Shown here: one piece after another, positions 13,706 to 20,961 of the stretch
Position numbering within the stretch: position 1 is the stretch's first letter
Layout: each line of letters starts with the position of its first letter
DNA from: a virus
Virus record (IMG/VR): IMGVR_UViG_3300033551_000046
Coordinates: 1 to 22,571 of that record
Reading direction: 5' to 3' (one strand)
DNA length: 22,571 bases
Made by a program: the position numbers and the translations under genes
The notes under the pieces: model-generated
Told to the model about the DNA's origin: nothing
Databases searched by the model: none
Seen by the model: the letters and a program-made list of their open reading frames with translations, nothing else

Positions 13706-16700
13706 CTAGGACTTGCCGAGAGCAACCTGGACGTTGCCGCCGCTCTCGATGCGGATGGTCTTGCGGAGCCACTTCAGGAGGTCGTCTCCGGAGGCTGCGG
13801 AGGGGTCTACGACGACACGAACGACCGGGGTGGCGCTGGCGCCCGCAGAGGGCGACGAGAGGCCCGGAGAGACCCCAAGACCGCGCGGCGGGACGATCAT
13901 GCCGGATACCGCTCGGTTCAGAGCGGGAAGCTCCTTCTTAACGCCGACCAGGGTTCCACGCGGGATCATCCGACCGACCTCGTCGGCGAATACCCGCGAC
14001 GGCGACTTAATGCCGAGTGCCTTCTTGATCGCCGCCGTCATACCCTTGGCGATCTTGAGCATCTGAGCTTCGATGGACCGCTGTTCCTTCTGCAGACCCT
14101 TTACCAGGCCCTTGGCCGCGTCGATGCCCGCCTTGTACATGGCGTCGCCAGCCGTGTTACCCGCCTGGTTGGCCGCCGTGACGAGCTGCGCCTGGAGGCT
14201 GTTGACCTGCTTGATCGAATCGGGCGTTGCCTGGGCCAGAGCCTCGGCAGCGGCCGAACCGCCCTCCACGCCAGCCTGGGCGATCTGCGCGATGAGGTCC
14301 GCGCGAAGGCCCTTCTTCTTGAGGGCCGCCAGGTTCCGGCTGAACGCCTGAGCCTTGACAAGAGCAGCCTGCATCTGCTTCACGATGTCGAAGACCTGGA
14401 GCTTCCCGTTGTTTCCGGGCGAGATCTTCGTGATGTCGGCCGACTCCAGAACGCCCTTGCGGACGTCGGCCACCAGGTCAGCGCGAGCCTTAGTGAGTCG
14501 GGACAGGTTGGCGTTTGCAGCCTTGAGCTTGTTCGCAACCGCAACTTCGCGGTTGGCCAGCGCGGTGAGCGCCTTAGTCTGCTTGTTGACGTACGCGAGC
14601 AGGTTGTTTCGCTTGGTCTTGTTCTTCTTGCCGGACAGCGATTCGGCGATGATGTCGGCGATCTTGCGCGAAGCTGCGATGATCTGCTTGGTCGAGCCGA
14701 GCAGACCTTCGAGGAGACCGCGTGCGATCCACTGACCCTGCGCCTTCGTGACCTTCGACGGCGACGCGATGCCGAGGGCCTTCGCGATCGGACCAGGGAT
14801 GACCGACCGGGCCCACCCCATGATCTGGTCCTTAATCCAGCCGCCCATGGACTTGATGCCGTTCCACAGACCTTGCACGACGTTAACGCCCTTGTCGTAC
14901 AGGAGCGACCCGAGGTTGCCGATGCCGGAGGTGATCTTGCCGGGGAGACCCTGTACGTAGATGACGAACTCGGCGGCCTTGCGGATGGCTGCGTCCTTGA
15001 AAGACTGCCACGCCCGGGACGCCGACGACGCCAGCGAGCTGGCCAGCGACGAAATCGAGCTGATGATCCGGCCGGGCAGGCCGACCAGCCAGCTAACCAG
15101 GGCAACGGCCATGGCGATCGACTTGTCCTTGAAGGACTGCCACCACTTACCGGCCGACACCGCGAGCGACGTGGCCAGCGAGCTGATCGACGCCATCACC
15201 CGACCAGGCAGGCCGGTGAGCCAGACGACCATCTCGGCCATCTTCATGATGGCCTTGTCCTTTGCGTCCGTGAACCAGGCGCCGATCTTGTTGCCCAGGT
15301 CAGCGAACCACTGGAACACTCCGATCAGGAAGTCGACCGCAGCCTTGATGCCGGTCTTGATCGCCTCCCACACCGACTTGACGACGTCGCGGAAGGTCTC
15401 GGACTTGTTCCACGCGATGACGATGATGGCCACCAGCGCGACGATCGCCGCGATGACGAGGCCGACCGGGTTGAGCATCATCACGACGTTGAGGAGACCC
15501 TGGGCGATAGCCCATCCGCGCGTCACGGCTGCGGCAATCAGGACGTACGTCTGGTACGCCTTGACGGCCAGGACGATCGCGGCCAGACCCGCCGCAATAC
15601 CGGTCAGCCAGCCGGGCGGGATGGAGTTCACGAGGGAAGCTGCCCCCGCCGCCGCGCCCACCAGGATTCCCGCCAGCGGCGCCATCCCGGTAACGACCTC
15701 CATGATGGCCTTGCCGACGTTCATGAGGGCGGTGCCGATGTTCATAACGGCGGTCTTCATGACCTCGAACTCAGGGGAGTTCTTGAACGCCTTAACCTTG
15801 TCGATCAGCTGCTGGATCTTCGGCAGTGCGTACGCGCCGACCGCGTGCACGAACGTTTCCTGGATCTTGCGCTTGAACTGCTCGATCTTGACGCCGACCG
15901 AGTCGCGCAGGGTGTTGCCCACGTTCTCGGATGCGCCTGCCACCTTGCCCAGCGCCGCCACCGCCGTGTTGGGGTTGAGGCTGAGCAGCGTGGCCTTCAT
16001 GTCCTCGGCCTTGGTGCCGAAGATGCCGACCGCCGCCGCGTCCTGCTTGACGGGGTCCTTCATATCGCGCAGCTTCTGCAGGACGAGGCCCATACCGTCC
16101 GACGCGCCCTTACCGCCAGCGGCGATCTGGGCCGTCATCTTCTCGGCGTCGAGGCCGAGTAGCTTGTACGCGTCACTGGACGCCTTCGACCCGTCGATGG
16201 CCCGGATCGAGAATTCCTTGATCGCGTCGGCGACCGTGTCGGTGTCGCGGGCACCGGCTTTCATACCCTGCGACAGGAGGCCGGTCGCCTGCTGCGCCGA
16301 GAACCCCATCTTGGCGAAGATAGGGGAGTACTCGTTGAACGTGTCGGCCAGGTCGTCGGCCCGAGGGCCCATGACCTGCATGCCGCGCGTCATGACGTCG
16401 AGCGCGGTCTTCGCGTCCGGCGCCAGCTTGTTTTTCATGAGCTGGCCGACCGCGTTCGCGGACTGGCCGAGATCCAGCTCGAACGTGCTCGCCAGGTCCG
16501 ACACCTGAGTCGAGATGGACTCGATCTGGGCAGACGTGGCGTTGGTAGGGAGCAGGCCGGACGACATCGTCGCGCGGATCGCGTCGGCTGCTCCCTGGAC
16601 GTCTTCGGTGACCGCGTTGGCGTACATGTGGCCAGCGATCTTGCCGTACTTGGCGGCTTCCTCGGGGGTGGCGGAGAGCTGCGCCGACAGGCGGTCGATG

Positions 16701-16882
16701 ACCTTTTCCTGCTCCATCGCCTCGTTGAGTGCCGTCATGAACGCCACCCCCGCGCCCGCGCCGATCGCGGCTGCAGCGGCCTTGAACTTGCCCATGGACT
16801 TTTCGCCCTGGGCCAGCCCTTCCTCGACACCGCTGGTGTCCATCGAGACGTAGCCGACGAGTTCACCGATGGTCAGCGCCAT
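13706..16882 (-). CDS. Tape measure protein, 1058 aa
   Basis: This is the longest or near-longest protein, Ala/Lys-rich and helical, placed after the chaperone frames: the hallmarks of a tape measure protein, which sets tail length and is ejected with DNA. The N-terminal 350 residues resemble the TP901-type PhageMin_Tail family (GLEEGLAQGEKSM-like start, then SLNPNTAVAALGKVAGASEN). A hydrophobic stretch at about 420-495 contains several membrane-like helices (LVIAAIVALVAIIVIAW). Three 44-residue repeats begin at Gly557, 601 and 645, and two ALGI(A/K)SPS(K/R)V modules occur near 702 and 955. The ATG at 16882 was chosen over a longer reading from 17008, which overlaps the chaperone frame and lacks similarity; GGGAGGGGG precedes it. 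At about 1.5 angstrom per residue the tail would be near 160 nm. Confidence 0.93.
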   Translation of the reverse strand: MALTIGELVGYVSMDTSGVEEGLAQGEKSMGKFKAAAAAIGAGAGVAFMTALNEAMEQEKVIDRLSAQLSATPEEAAKYGKIAGHMYANAVTEDVQGAADAIRATMSSGLLPTNATSAQIESISTQVSDLASTFELDLGQSANAVGQLMKNKLAPDAKTALDVMTRGMQVMGPRADDLADTFNEYSPIFAKMGFSAQQATGLLSQGMKAGARDTDTVADAIKEFSIRAIDGSKASSDAYKLLGLDAEKMTAQIAAGGKGASDGMGLVLQKLRDMKDPVKQDAAAVGIFGTKAEDMKATLLSLNPNTAVAALGKVAGASENVGNTLRDSVGVKIEQFKRKIQETFVHAVGAYALPKIQQLIDKVKAFKNSPEFEVMKTAVMNIGTALMNVGKAIMEVVTGMAPLAGILVGAAAGAASLVNSIPPGWLTGIAAGLAAIVLAVKAYQTYVLIAAAVTRGWAIAQGLLNVVMMLNPVGLVIAAIVALVAIIVIAWNKSETFRDVVKSVWEAIKTGIKAAVDFLIGVFQWFADLGNKIGAWFTDAKDKAIMKMAEMVVWLTGLPGRVMASISSLATSLAVSAGKWWQSFKDKSIAMAVALVSWLVGLPGRIISSISSLASSLASSASRAWQSFKDAAIRKAAEFVIYVQGLPGKITSGIGNLGSLLYDKGVNVVQGLWNGIKSMGGWIKDQIMGWARSVIPGPIAKALGIASPSKVTKAQGQWIARGLLEGLLGSTKQIIAASRKIADIIAESLSGKKNKTKRNNLLAYVNKQTKALTALANREVAVANKLKAANANLSRLTKARADLVADVRKGVLESADITKISPGNNGKLQVFDIVKQMQAALVKAQAFSRNLAALKKKGLRADLIAQIAQAGVEGGSAAAEALAQATPDSIKQVNSLQAQLVTAANQAGNTAGDAMYKAGIDAAKGLVKGLQKEQRSIEAQMLKIAKGMTAAIKKALGIKSPSRVFADEVGRMIPRGTLVGVKKELPALNRAVSGMIVPPRGLGVSPGLSSPSAGASATPVVRVVVDPSAASGDDLLKWLRKTIRIESGGNVQVALGKS
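14885..15280 (-). repeat. 44-residue (132-nt) tape-measure repeats
   Basis: The Gly codon of GLPG(R/K) recurs at 15212-15214, 15080-15082 and 14948-14950, exactly 132 nt apart. Units 15083-15214 and 14951-15082 are complete (GLPGR..SSISSLA.SLA..A...WQSFKD). A half unit precedes them (AWFTDAKDKAIMKMAEMV) and a degenerate one follows. Loss or gain of one unit would change tail length by about 6-7 nm. Confidence 0.85.
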
Positions 16883-16899
16883 GCGCCCCGCCCCCTCCC

Positions 16900-17600
16900 T
16901 TACAGTTGGCTCTTCGGGCCGTCCTTCTTGGGCGGGTAGAAGATGTAGTTGATTCGCCCGCCGTCGACACTGAGCAGCCCGATAATTCGGGTGCGCAGCC
17001 AACGCCACGTCCTGCGGGACAACAGGTCGTCATCCTCGACGTCAACGCCGTAATACTGCTGCAGGTCGACCTCGATGGCCGACCAGTTTTCAAGCAGCTG
17101 AGCCCACGTCAGCTCGGGGGCACCTGGCGGGGGCGGGACGTACCCCGGCGCCGGTTCGTACCACTCGAAGAGCCCCGAGACCGGGTCTTGCTCGCCGCAG
17201 CCGATCCACTGCGACGCGCCTCCCGATTCGGGGCCTCCGTTTCCGGGTTGCCTGCCGACTGCCAGAAGCGCTCGGCGGCCGTGAGGCCGGAGGAGATCCA
17301 GACCATGGCGGTCAGACCCGCGTGGCGCAGCCACGTCCAGGACACGCCGTCGGCCAACATCTGGTTGTAGACCGGGCCGAGGCAGAGCTGGAAGAGGTCG
17401 CGCTCTTCGTCGTCGTTGAGCGCCTCGGCCTCGGCCGTGACGTCCCCACCCGCAGCGGCTCGGATCGCCAGGTTCGTGATCTGCTCCACCCGGAGGCCGT
17501 CCTTGGCGCTCGGGGAAGGGATGGAGTAGGTCTTGCCACAAACCGGCAGTTCGATGACTTCGTCAAGAAGCTCTTCGAGAGCTTCGAATTTTCCGGGCAT
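16900..17600 (-). CDS. Tail assembly chaperone, -1 frameshift product (about 233 aa)
   Basis: The downstream frame, open from 17541 to the TAA at 16900, has no start or ribosome site of its own near the real-looking part. Its protein-like region (QWIGCGEQDPVSGLFEWYEP, then ELTWAQLLENWSAIEVDLQQ) begins where the upstream frame turns into Arg/Ser-rich noise. The frame is -1 relative to the upstream gene, as in lambda gpG-gpT and most siphoviruses. The switch most likely occurs between about 17250 and 17210. Candidate slip sequences are CCCGGAAACGG (17237-17247) and GGCCCCGAAT (17226-17235); neither is a perfect canonical heptamer. The product would chaperone tape measure folding and tail tube assembly. 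It ends 17 nt before the tape measure ATG. Confidence 0.75.
17109..17600 (-). CDS. Tail assembly chaperone, unshifted product (163 aa)
   Basis: The N-terminal 110 residues (MPGKFEALEELLDEVIELPV ... LVIELP-like core, EAEALNDDEERDLFQLCLG, WTWLRHAGLTAMVWISSG) match the general gpG-type chaperone seen between major tail protein and tape measure in siphoviruses. After about residue 118 the sequence becomes RREARRSGSAAAS-like, typical of an out-of-frame tail, and stops at 17109. The ATG at 17600 is preceded by AAGGA about 10 nt upstream. The unshifted form is expected to be the more abundant of the two products. Confidence 0.8.
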   Translation of the reverse strand: MPGKFEALEELLDEVIELPVCGKTYSIPSPSAKDGLRVEQITNLAIRAAAGGDVTAEAEALNDDEERDLFQLCLGPVYNQMLADGVSWTWLRHAGLTAMVWISSGLTAAERFWQSAGNPETEAPNREARRSGSAAASKTRSRGSSSGTNRRRGTSRPRQVPPS

Positions 17601-17625
17601 TGGTGTCTGTCCTTACCTGGGCGCG

Positions 17626-18090
17626 CTACGCGGCCGGGTTGGCGATCATGTTGAGCTGGCCGTCACCCGTGAAGGTGACCGAGACCTGGTCGAGGGCGGT
17701 GTACTCGCCGCCCTGGGGCTCCCAGGTGACCAGCGCGGTGCCCTCGTACGCCTCCGGGAGGCCGTTCCGGTCGTAGAACCGGATCGGCACGCGGGACGCG
17801 CTTCCGAAGGCGAACGCGGCGGCACGGAGGAACTCGTGGACCGCGTTGTAGACCTCGGTCTGGTCGTTGATCTTGCGGTTGAAGGTCGTGGCGACCTCCC
17901 ACGACTGGCCGGTCTTGGTGTTGCCCATCCAGCCGTTGCCGTCGTAGTCCGAGGAGTCCTCGATGTTGGGCGGCATCGTGGGCTGGAACTCGGTGATGCC
18001 GGGGCACAGCGTCCAGTTGGGAGCGACGTCAGTGCCGATGTTGACGTCGAGCCGCCAGCGGCGAGCGAGCGCCACAACGGGAGTGGTCAT
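17626..18090 (-). CDS. Major tail protein, 154 aa
   Basis: A 154-aa beta-rich protein (RRWRLDVNIGTDVAPNWTL ... DQVSVTFTGDGQLNMIANP). Its start, with 'W.LDV..GT...W..v.GI..f', and its ending in a short beta strand are typical of siphoviral tail tube subunits, which polymerise as hexameric rings. It lies between the tail terminator and chaperone genes, as in the standard order. I chose the ATG at 18090 because GAGGAGG sits about 8 nt upstream; a longer in-frame reading to 18195 overlaps the previous gene. The family is inferred from position and fold-like pattern. Confidence 0.85.
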   Translation of the reverse strand: MTTPVVALARRWRLDVNIGTDVAPNWTLCPGITEFQPTMPPNIEDSSDYDGNGWMGNTKTGQSWEVATTFNRKINDQTEVYNAVHEFLRAAAFAFGSASRVPIRFYDRNGLPEAYEGTALVTWEPQGGEYTALDQVSVTFTGDGQLNMIANPAA

Positions 18091-18104
18091 GAGATTTTGC
18101 CTCC

Positions 18105-18536
18105 TCAGGCGATCTGAAAGGGAGCTGCCCGTTCCGCGTGGAAGTAGAAGTTCTCGACGCGTTCCGTTCGCTGGTCGGTGTCCTGACCAAGCCAAGCGGC
18201 CGACTGTCGCCAGGACAGTTCGACGCTGACCGAACCGAGCTTGTAATGCCTGCGGTTGTGCAGCAGGTTGTACAGGTCGTCGGCCATGGCCTCGGCCGTA
18301 CGGGGGTCCCGGTCGCCACGGATTCGGAACTGAACCCCGGTCGTAACCGTTGTCAAGTCCGTGTCGTTGACCGGGTAGGTGGTGATCGTGAAGTTCAGAT
18401 CGGGTGCCAGCGGAGTGAGCCCGATGGTGATCGACTTGTCGGCCGGGTCGTACACCCCGGTCGGCTTGTAGACCCCCACGCCCGCACTGTTCATCAGGGT
18501 GGCGAGGCCGTCGAGGAAGTCGACGTTGTAGGTCAT
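18105..18536 (-). CDS. Tail terminator / Minor_capsid_3-like protein, 143 aa
   Basis: The 143-aa protein (FLDGLATLMNSAGVGVYKPT ... VQFRIRGDRDPRTAEAMADD then LYNLLHNR) has the helix-strand layout of tail terminator proteins and of the Minor_capsid_3 family. These cap the tail tube and join it to the head. Typical features are an N-terminal helix, a central strand with an 'R.RG..DP..AE..AD.L...L' segment, and a final strand. The ATG lies 3 nt after the TAG of the preceding gene. Position just before the major tail protein supports the role. Confidence 0.8.
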   Translation of the reverse strand: MTYNVDFLDGLATLMNSAGVGVYKPTGVYDPADKSITIGLTPLAPDLNFTITTYPVNDTDLTTVTTGVQFRIRGDRDPRTAEAMADDLYNLLHNRRHYKLGSVSVELSWRQSAAWLGQDTDQRTERVENFYFHAERAAPFQIA

Positions 18537-18539
18537 CGG

Positions 18540-18905
18540 CTACCCCCCTCGCGTCCAGATCGACAGCGCCTTGCGCATGATCTCCATGGTCTTTTCCTGG
18601 TTGTTGTTCAGCGCGGTTTCGAGGTACTTGGCCTGGCGCCCGGGGGCGTGGTTCCAGCTGAGTTCCTCGTGCTGGCGCATCGCGTACGGGGTGTCGTACG
18701 AAACGATGCCGCGCATCGCCTGCTCGTCGATCTGGACTCGACCGCTCCGCTCCAGGGTTCCCTCGTCGAGGGGCACCAGACGGTTGGACTCGGTCAGGAT
18801 GTTCTCAAGCGCGGCTTGCAGGCCCTCAAGGGCCCGCTTCTTGCCACGGTTGGTCCAGATCCGTCGGCCCTTCCATTCCTGGGTGAACCGAACCTCGCCG
18901 CCCAC
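18540..18905 (-). CDS. HK97-gp10-like / minor capsid protein, head-tail joining, 121 aa
   Basis: The protein shows the family pattern 'P.deG.L..S....' (VPLDEGTLERSGRV), 'V.YdtPYA..qHE' (VSYDTPYAMRQHEEL) and an 'aKYLE.AL' helix. These are characteristic of HK97-gp10-like/Minor_capsid_2 proteins located between head closure and tail terminator genes. The role is head-tail joining, acting as an assembly or neck component. The start is GTG at 18905 with a G-rich ribosome site (GGGGGG) upstream; no other in-frame start lies between it and the previous stop at 18926. Confidence 0.8.
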   Translation of the reverse strand: MGGEVRFTQEWKGRRIWTNRGKKRALEGLQAALENILTESNRLVPLDEGTLERSGRVQIDEQAMRGIVSYDTPYAMRQHEELSWNHAPGRQAKYLETALNNNQEKTMEIMRKALSIWTRGG

Positions 18906-18925
18906 ACCGCCACCCCCCGCCGTCG

Positions 18926-19246
18926 TCAGTTCAGGAACACTTCAGTGTTGTCCGGCGTCGGCAACCCAGGTGCGGTGACGATCTTGACAGCGACGATGGT
19001 CCGGCGCTGCCCGGTGAGCGGCATCGTCACCCGGCTGTTCTCGGCCGGACGGTGGGTCGGCTTCGCGATGTACGACGACGACGACATGACCTCTTCGCCC
19101 TGGCCGTTGCGCACCATGCGCGGGTTGTCGACGACCAGGCAACGCACCGATTCGGGTGCGCTGTACTGGTCGCCGTACGCGCCCGAACCCTCGTACGCCT
19201 CGACCTGCACCGTGTGGCGGAGCAGCCAGGTGGGAACGGTGCTCAT
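18926..19246 (-). CDS. Head closure (stopper) protein, 106 aa
   Basis: The 106-aa protein begins MSTVPTWLLRHTVQVEAYEG and has small beta-barrel-like strands (SVRCLVVDNPRMVRNGQGEE; RTIVAVKIVTAPGLPTPDNTEVF), the size and composition of SPP1 gp16-type head closure proteins that plug the connector. The ATG overlaps the connector gene's TGA by 4 nt (ATGA), so the two are translationally coupled. A longer in-frame reading to 19477 is an artefact because it runs through the connector gene and is Arg-rich. Confidence 0.75.
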   Translation of the reverse strand: MSTVPTWLLRHTVQVEAYEGSGAYGDQYSAPESVRCLVVDNPRMVRNGQGEEVMSSSSYIAKPTHRPAENSRVTMPLTGQRRTIVAVKIVTAPGLPTPDNTEVFLN

Positions 19247-19677
19247 CGAGTGAACACCACCCCACCCAGGAGCTTCGACCGGCGCAGGTACGAAAGCGCC
19301 CGGGGCGGCAGCGCCCCCGCCCGAACCTGGGTGGACCCGGTACCACCGCTGGCGCCGCCTGCGGCGACCGTGCGAGACAGCGAGACGGCCCCGGCGCTGA
19401 CCGAGTTCCACACGCTGGCTGCGCCCGTTTCGTCGCCGGTACCGCGCTCCTCGCCCCACCATTCGATTACCGCGCACGTGGCCAGCTGGACGGCCTCGCG
19501 CTGGATCGGGTCGGTGGGGTAGCCGTCCTCGTCGACCGCGTAGACCGCCGTGATCAGGTTGTCGTCGATGGCCTCGCTGGCGCGTGCGATGAGGCGTTGC
19601 GCGTCGGCCGGGGCCTCGTCGAGACCCAGGTAGTTCGCGAGGTCGGCCGGGGTGGCGTAGATCCTGTTCAGCAGCAT
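19243..19677 (-). CDS. Head-to-tail connector/adaptor protein, 144 aa
   Basis: The N-terminal helical region (YATPADLANYLGLDEAPADA, AQRLIARASEAIDDNLI) and the segment IQREAVQLATCAVIEWW match the gp6/gp15-type adaptor family that docks on the portal. These have helices from an 'a.~L..~lg' start, a helix with A..I...., and 'A...A.....'. A Gly/Ala/Ser-rich loop precedes the basic C-terminus (RALSYLRRSKLL). The ATG is preceded by GGGGAGG. The gene precedes the closure protein, as expected in the neck module. Confidence 0.75.
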   Translation of the reverse strand: MLLNRIYATPADLANYLGLDEAPADAQRLIARASEAIDDNLITAVYAVDEDGYPTDPIQREAVQLATCAVIEWWGEERGTGDETGAASVWNSVSAGAVSLSRTVAAGGASGGTGSTQVRAGALPPRALSYLRRSKLLGGVVFTR

Positions 19678-19702
19678 GACGCCACCTCCCCTCGTGTGCG
19701 TG

Positions 19703-20050
19703 TCAGGTGGCGGCCGGGGTGAACGACAGGAGGGCGACCGTCACCGTGGTGACCGACGAGAAGTCGACCCATACGTCGCCGTCCGACTGGCGGTACTGGC
19801 CGGTGAACGGGCCGATGATGCGCTCGCCCGTGGTCGCGGGGACCGACACGGTCTTGGAGGCGACGGCCTGGCCGTCGACGAGAACCGGGATCGGGAACGT
19901 GACCGTGATGGGGGAACCGCTGGCGTTCTTCACGTAGAGGAACTGCTGGCCGTTGTCGGCCCAGGAGTGGCCGTCGACGTTCGCAGCCGCGAAGGTCGGG
20001 CCGACACCCGAGCGGGTGATCGCCTGGGCGGTGAGGTCGGTGCGTGCCAT
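19703..20050 (-). CDS. Small beta-rich head-region protein, 115 aa
   Basis: Unassigned 115-aa protein, mainly beta strands rich in Val, Thr and Gly (QFLYVKNASGSPITVTFPIP, SKTVSVPATTGERIIGPFTG, TTVTVALLSFTPAAT), resembling Ig-like or capsid decoration proteins. It starts MARTDLTAQAITRSGVGPTF with AAGGAG upstream of the ATG. It lies between the capsid gene and the neck genes, where decoration or minor head proteins commonly sit. Its fold is only guessed from composition. Confidence 0.65.
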   Translation of the reverse strand: MARTDLTAQAITRSGVGPTFAAANVDGHSWADNGQQFLYVKNASGSPITVTFPIPVLVDGQAVASKTVSVPATTGERIIGPFTGQYRQSDGDVWVDFSSVTTVTVALLSFTPAAT

Positions 20051-20061
20051 GTCGAGGCTCC

Positions 20062-20406
20062 TTACTCGCCGAACTCGGCGATGAGGTCGTCACGGCGCAT
20101 GTCCGCGACCTTGGCGGGGTCGCCGCCCTTGGCGAGGGCGTACTCGACCCACTCGTCCTTGGGGGCGTTCTTCGGGGGCGCCTTCGGCGTCTCGGGCGTT
20201 CCACCCGCGACCTGCGAGGACCCGATCAGGCCGGGCGTCTTGGTGTCGTCCGGCTTGGGCTCGATCACGGGCTGGGGCTTGCCCAGGTCGTCCGGGATCG
20301 CGACCAGAACCCAGTTGGGGAGGGCGTCGAACCGCGCGCTGCGCTCGGCTCGGGCGACCTCCTGGTTGGTGTTCAGGTTGCGGTACACGAAGTGCGTGTT
20401 CGCCAT
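20062..20406 (-). CDS. Hypothetical head-region protein with possible HeH/LEM-like C-terminus, 114 aa
   Basis: A short N-terminal region (FVYRNLNTNQEVARAERSAR) leads into a Pro/Lys-rich linker (about 42-82). The C-terminus is a compact two-helix segment (APKDEWVEYALAKGGDPAKV ... MRRDDLIAEFGE) like the HeH/LEM/Rho-N helix-extended-loop-helix fold found at the ends of several phage structural proteins. Such domains often bind nucleic acid or other proteins. The ATG at 20406 is preceded by TAGGAGGG, which is part of a hairpin. Role unknown; possibly minor head or assembly function. Confidence 0.6.
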   Translation of the reverse strand: MANTHFVYRNLNTNQEVARAERSARFDALPNWVLVAIPDDLGKPQPVIEPKPDDTKTPGLIGSSQVAGGTPETPKAPPKNAPKDEWVEYALAKGGDPAKVADMRRDDLIAEFGE

Positions 20407-20412
20407 GATGCT

Positions 20413-20428
20413 GGGCCCTCCTAGGCCC
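20413..20428 (-). promoter_or_regulatory. Hairpin holding a ribosome-binding site in its loop
   Basis: On the minus strand the sequence is GGGCC-UAGGAG-GGCCC. The two 5-nt arms pair, and the AGGAG Shine-Dalgarno of the 114-aa gene sits in the 6-nt loop, about 10 nt from the ATG at 20406. It could present or hide the ribosome site. It is a short stem and may be accidental in GC-rich DNA. Confidence 0.35.
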
Positions 20429-20434
20429 GGGGGA

Positions 20435-20469
20435 CCGGTGCGCCCGAGTTCAGGTCAAGGGCGCACCGG
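20435..20469 (-). terminator. Hairpin, 11-bp stem, after the 123-aa gene
   Basis: CCGGTGCGCCC at 20435-20445 pairs perfectly with 20459-20469 across a 13-nt loop. It lies 12 nt past the stop of the 123-aa head gene (20482) and before the 114-aa gene, inside the structural operon. It may be a partial terminator or mRNA stabiliser. Confidence 0.55.
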
Positions 20470-20481
20470 GCCGGGGGTAGG

Positions 20482-20853
20482 TCAGGACGGGTCGTAGACG
20501 TCCTGGTTGACGCGGTAGTCCACCTGGACGACGACCAGGGTCGCGTCACCGGAGACCACCGTGGCGGAGACGATGTCGCCCGCCGCCAGCACACCGGAAC
20601 CCGCGCCCGAGGTGAGGGCCGAGTTCGTGGAGCCGGTGGCGAAGGTGCCGTTGCCCGCCGTCAGGTTGGCGGACAGGATGTTGGTCGAGCCGACCTTGCC
20701 GTTGACGACCGACGAGGCACCGCCCGTGCGCAGGGCGCGGATGGCGACCACGCGGCCAGCGGCCGGGGCGCGGAACATGATGGTGTCGCCCGCACCGACG
20801 GGAGCACCCGTGAGGCGGAGGACCTGGGACGCGAGACGACGCTTGTACGCCAC
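20482..20853 (-). CDS. Small beta-rich protein next to capsid gene, possible decoration protein, 123 aa
   Basis: 123 aa, with strands rich in Ala, Val, Gly, Thr and Ser (GDTIMFRAPAAGRVVAIRAL, SGVLAAGDIVSATVVSGDAT) and few charged residues, ending VQVDYRVNQDVYDPS. The pattern resembles lambda gpD-like or other trimeric capsid decoration proteins, and it lies directly downstream of the major capsid gene. No motif proves it. The GTG start (GTGGCGTACAAG) has only a weak AGG-like ribosome site. Capsid stabilisation is the likely role by location. Confidence 0.65.
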   Translation of the reverse strand: MAYKRRLASQVLRLTGAPVGAGDTIMFRAPAAGRVVAIRALRTGGASSVVNGKVGSTNILSANLTAGNGTFATGSTNSALTSGAGSGVLAAGDIVSATVVSGDATLVVVQVDYRVNQDVYDPS

Positions 20854-20886
20854 AACGCACCTGCTTTCTTGAGGTCGTAGTGCACC

Positions 20887-20961
20887 GGGGCCGACCGGAT
20901 GTCGGCCCCAGGCTCAACAGCCAGCCCGAAGGCTGACCAGCCGTGAAGCCCGCTAGGGCTT
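20887..20961 (-). terminator. Cluster of three hairpins after the capsid gene
   Basis: Three stem-loops lie in the space after the capsid stop. AAGCCC/GGGCTT (20946-20961, 6 bp, 4-nt loop) overlaps the stop codon. CAGCC-UUCG-GGCUG on the RNA strand (20922-20935) has a UUCG tetraloop. GGGGCCGAC/GTCGGCCCC (20887-20909) is a 9-bp stem with a 5-nt loop. Such structures after capsid genes commonly reduce or protect downstream mRNA. Confidence 0.6.

Noticed and set aside
16883-17008. N-terminal extension of the tape measure protein
   Set aside because: The extra 42 residues overlap the end of the chaperone frame and look like out-of-frame sequence; the ATG at 16882 has a good ribosome site and begins MALTIGELVGYVSMD, a typical start.
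19247-19477. N-terminal extension of the head closure protein
   Set aside because: The added 77 residues are Arg/Gly-rich and lie inside the connector gene; the ATGA overlap at 19243-19246 marks the true start.
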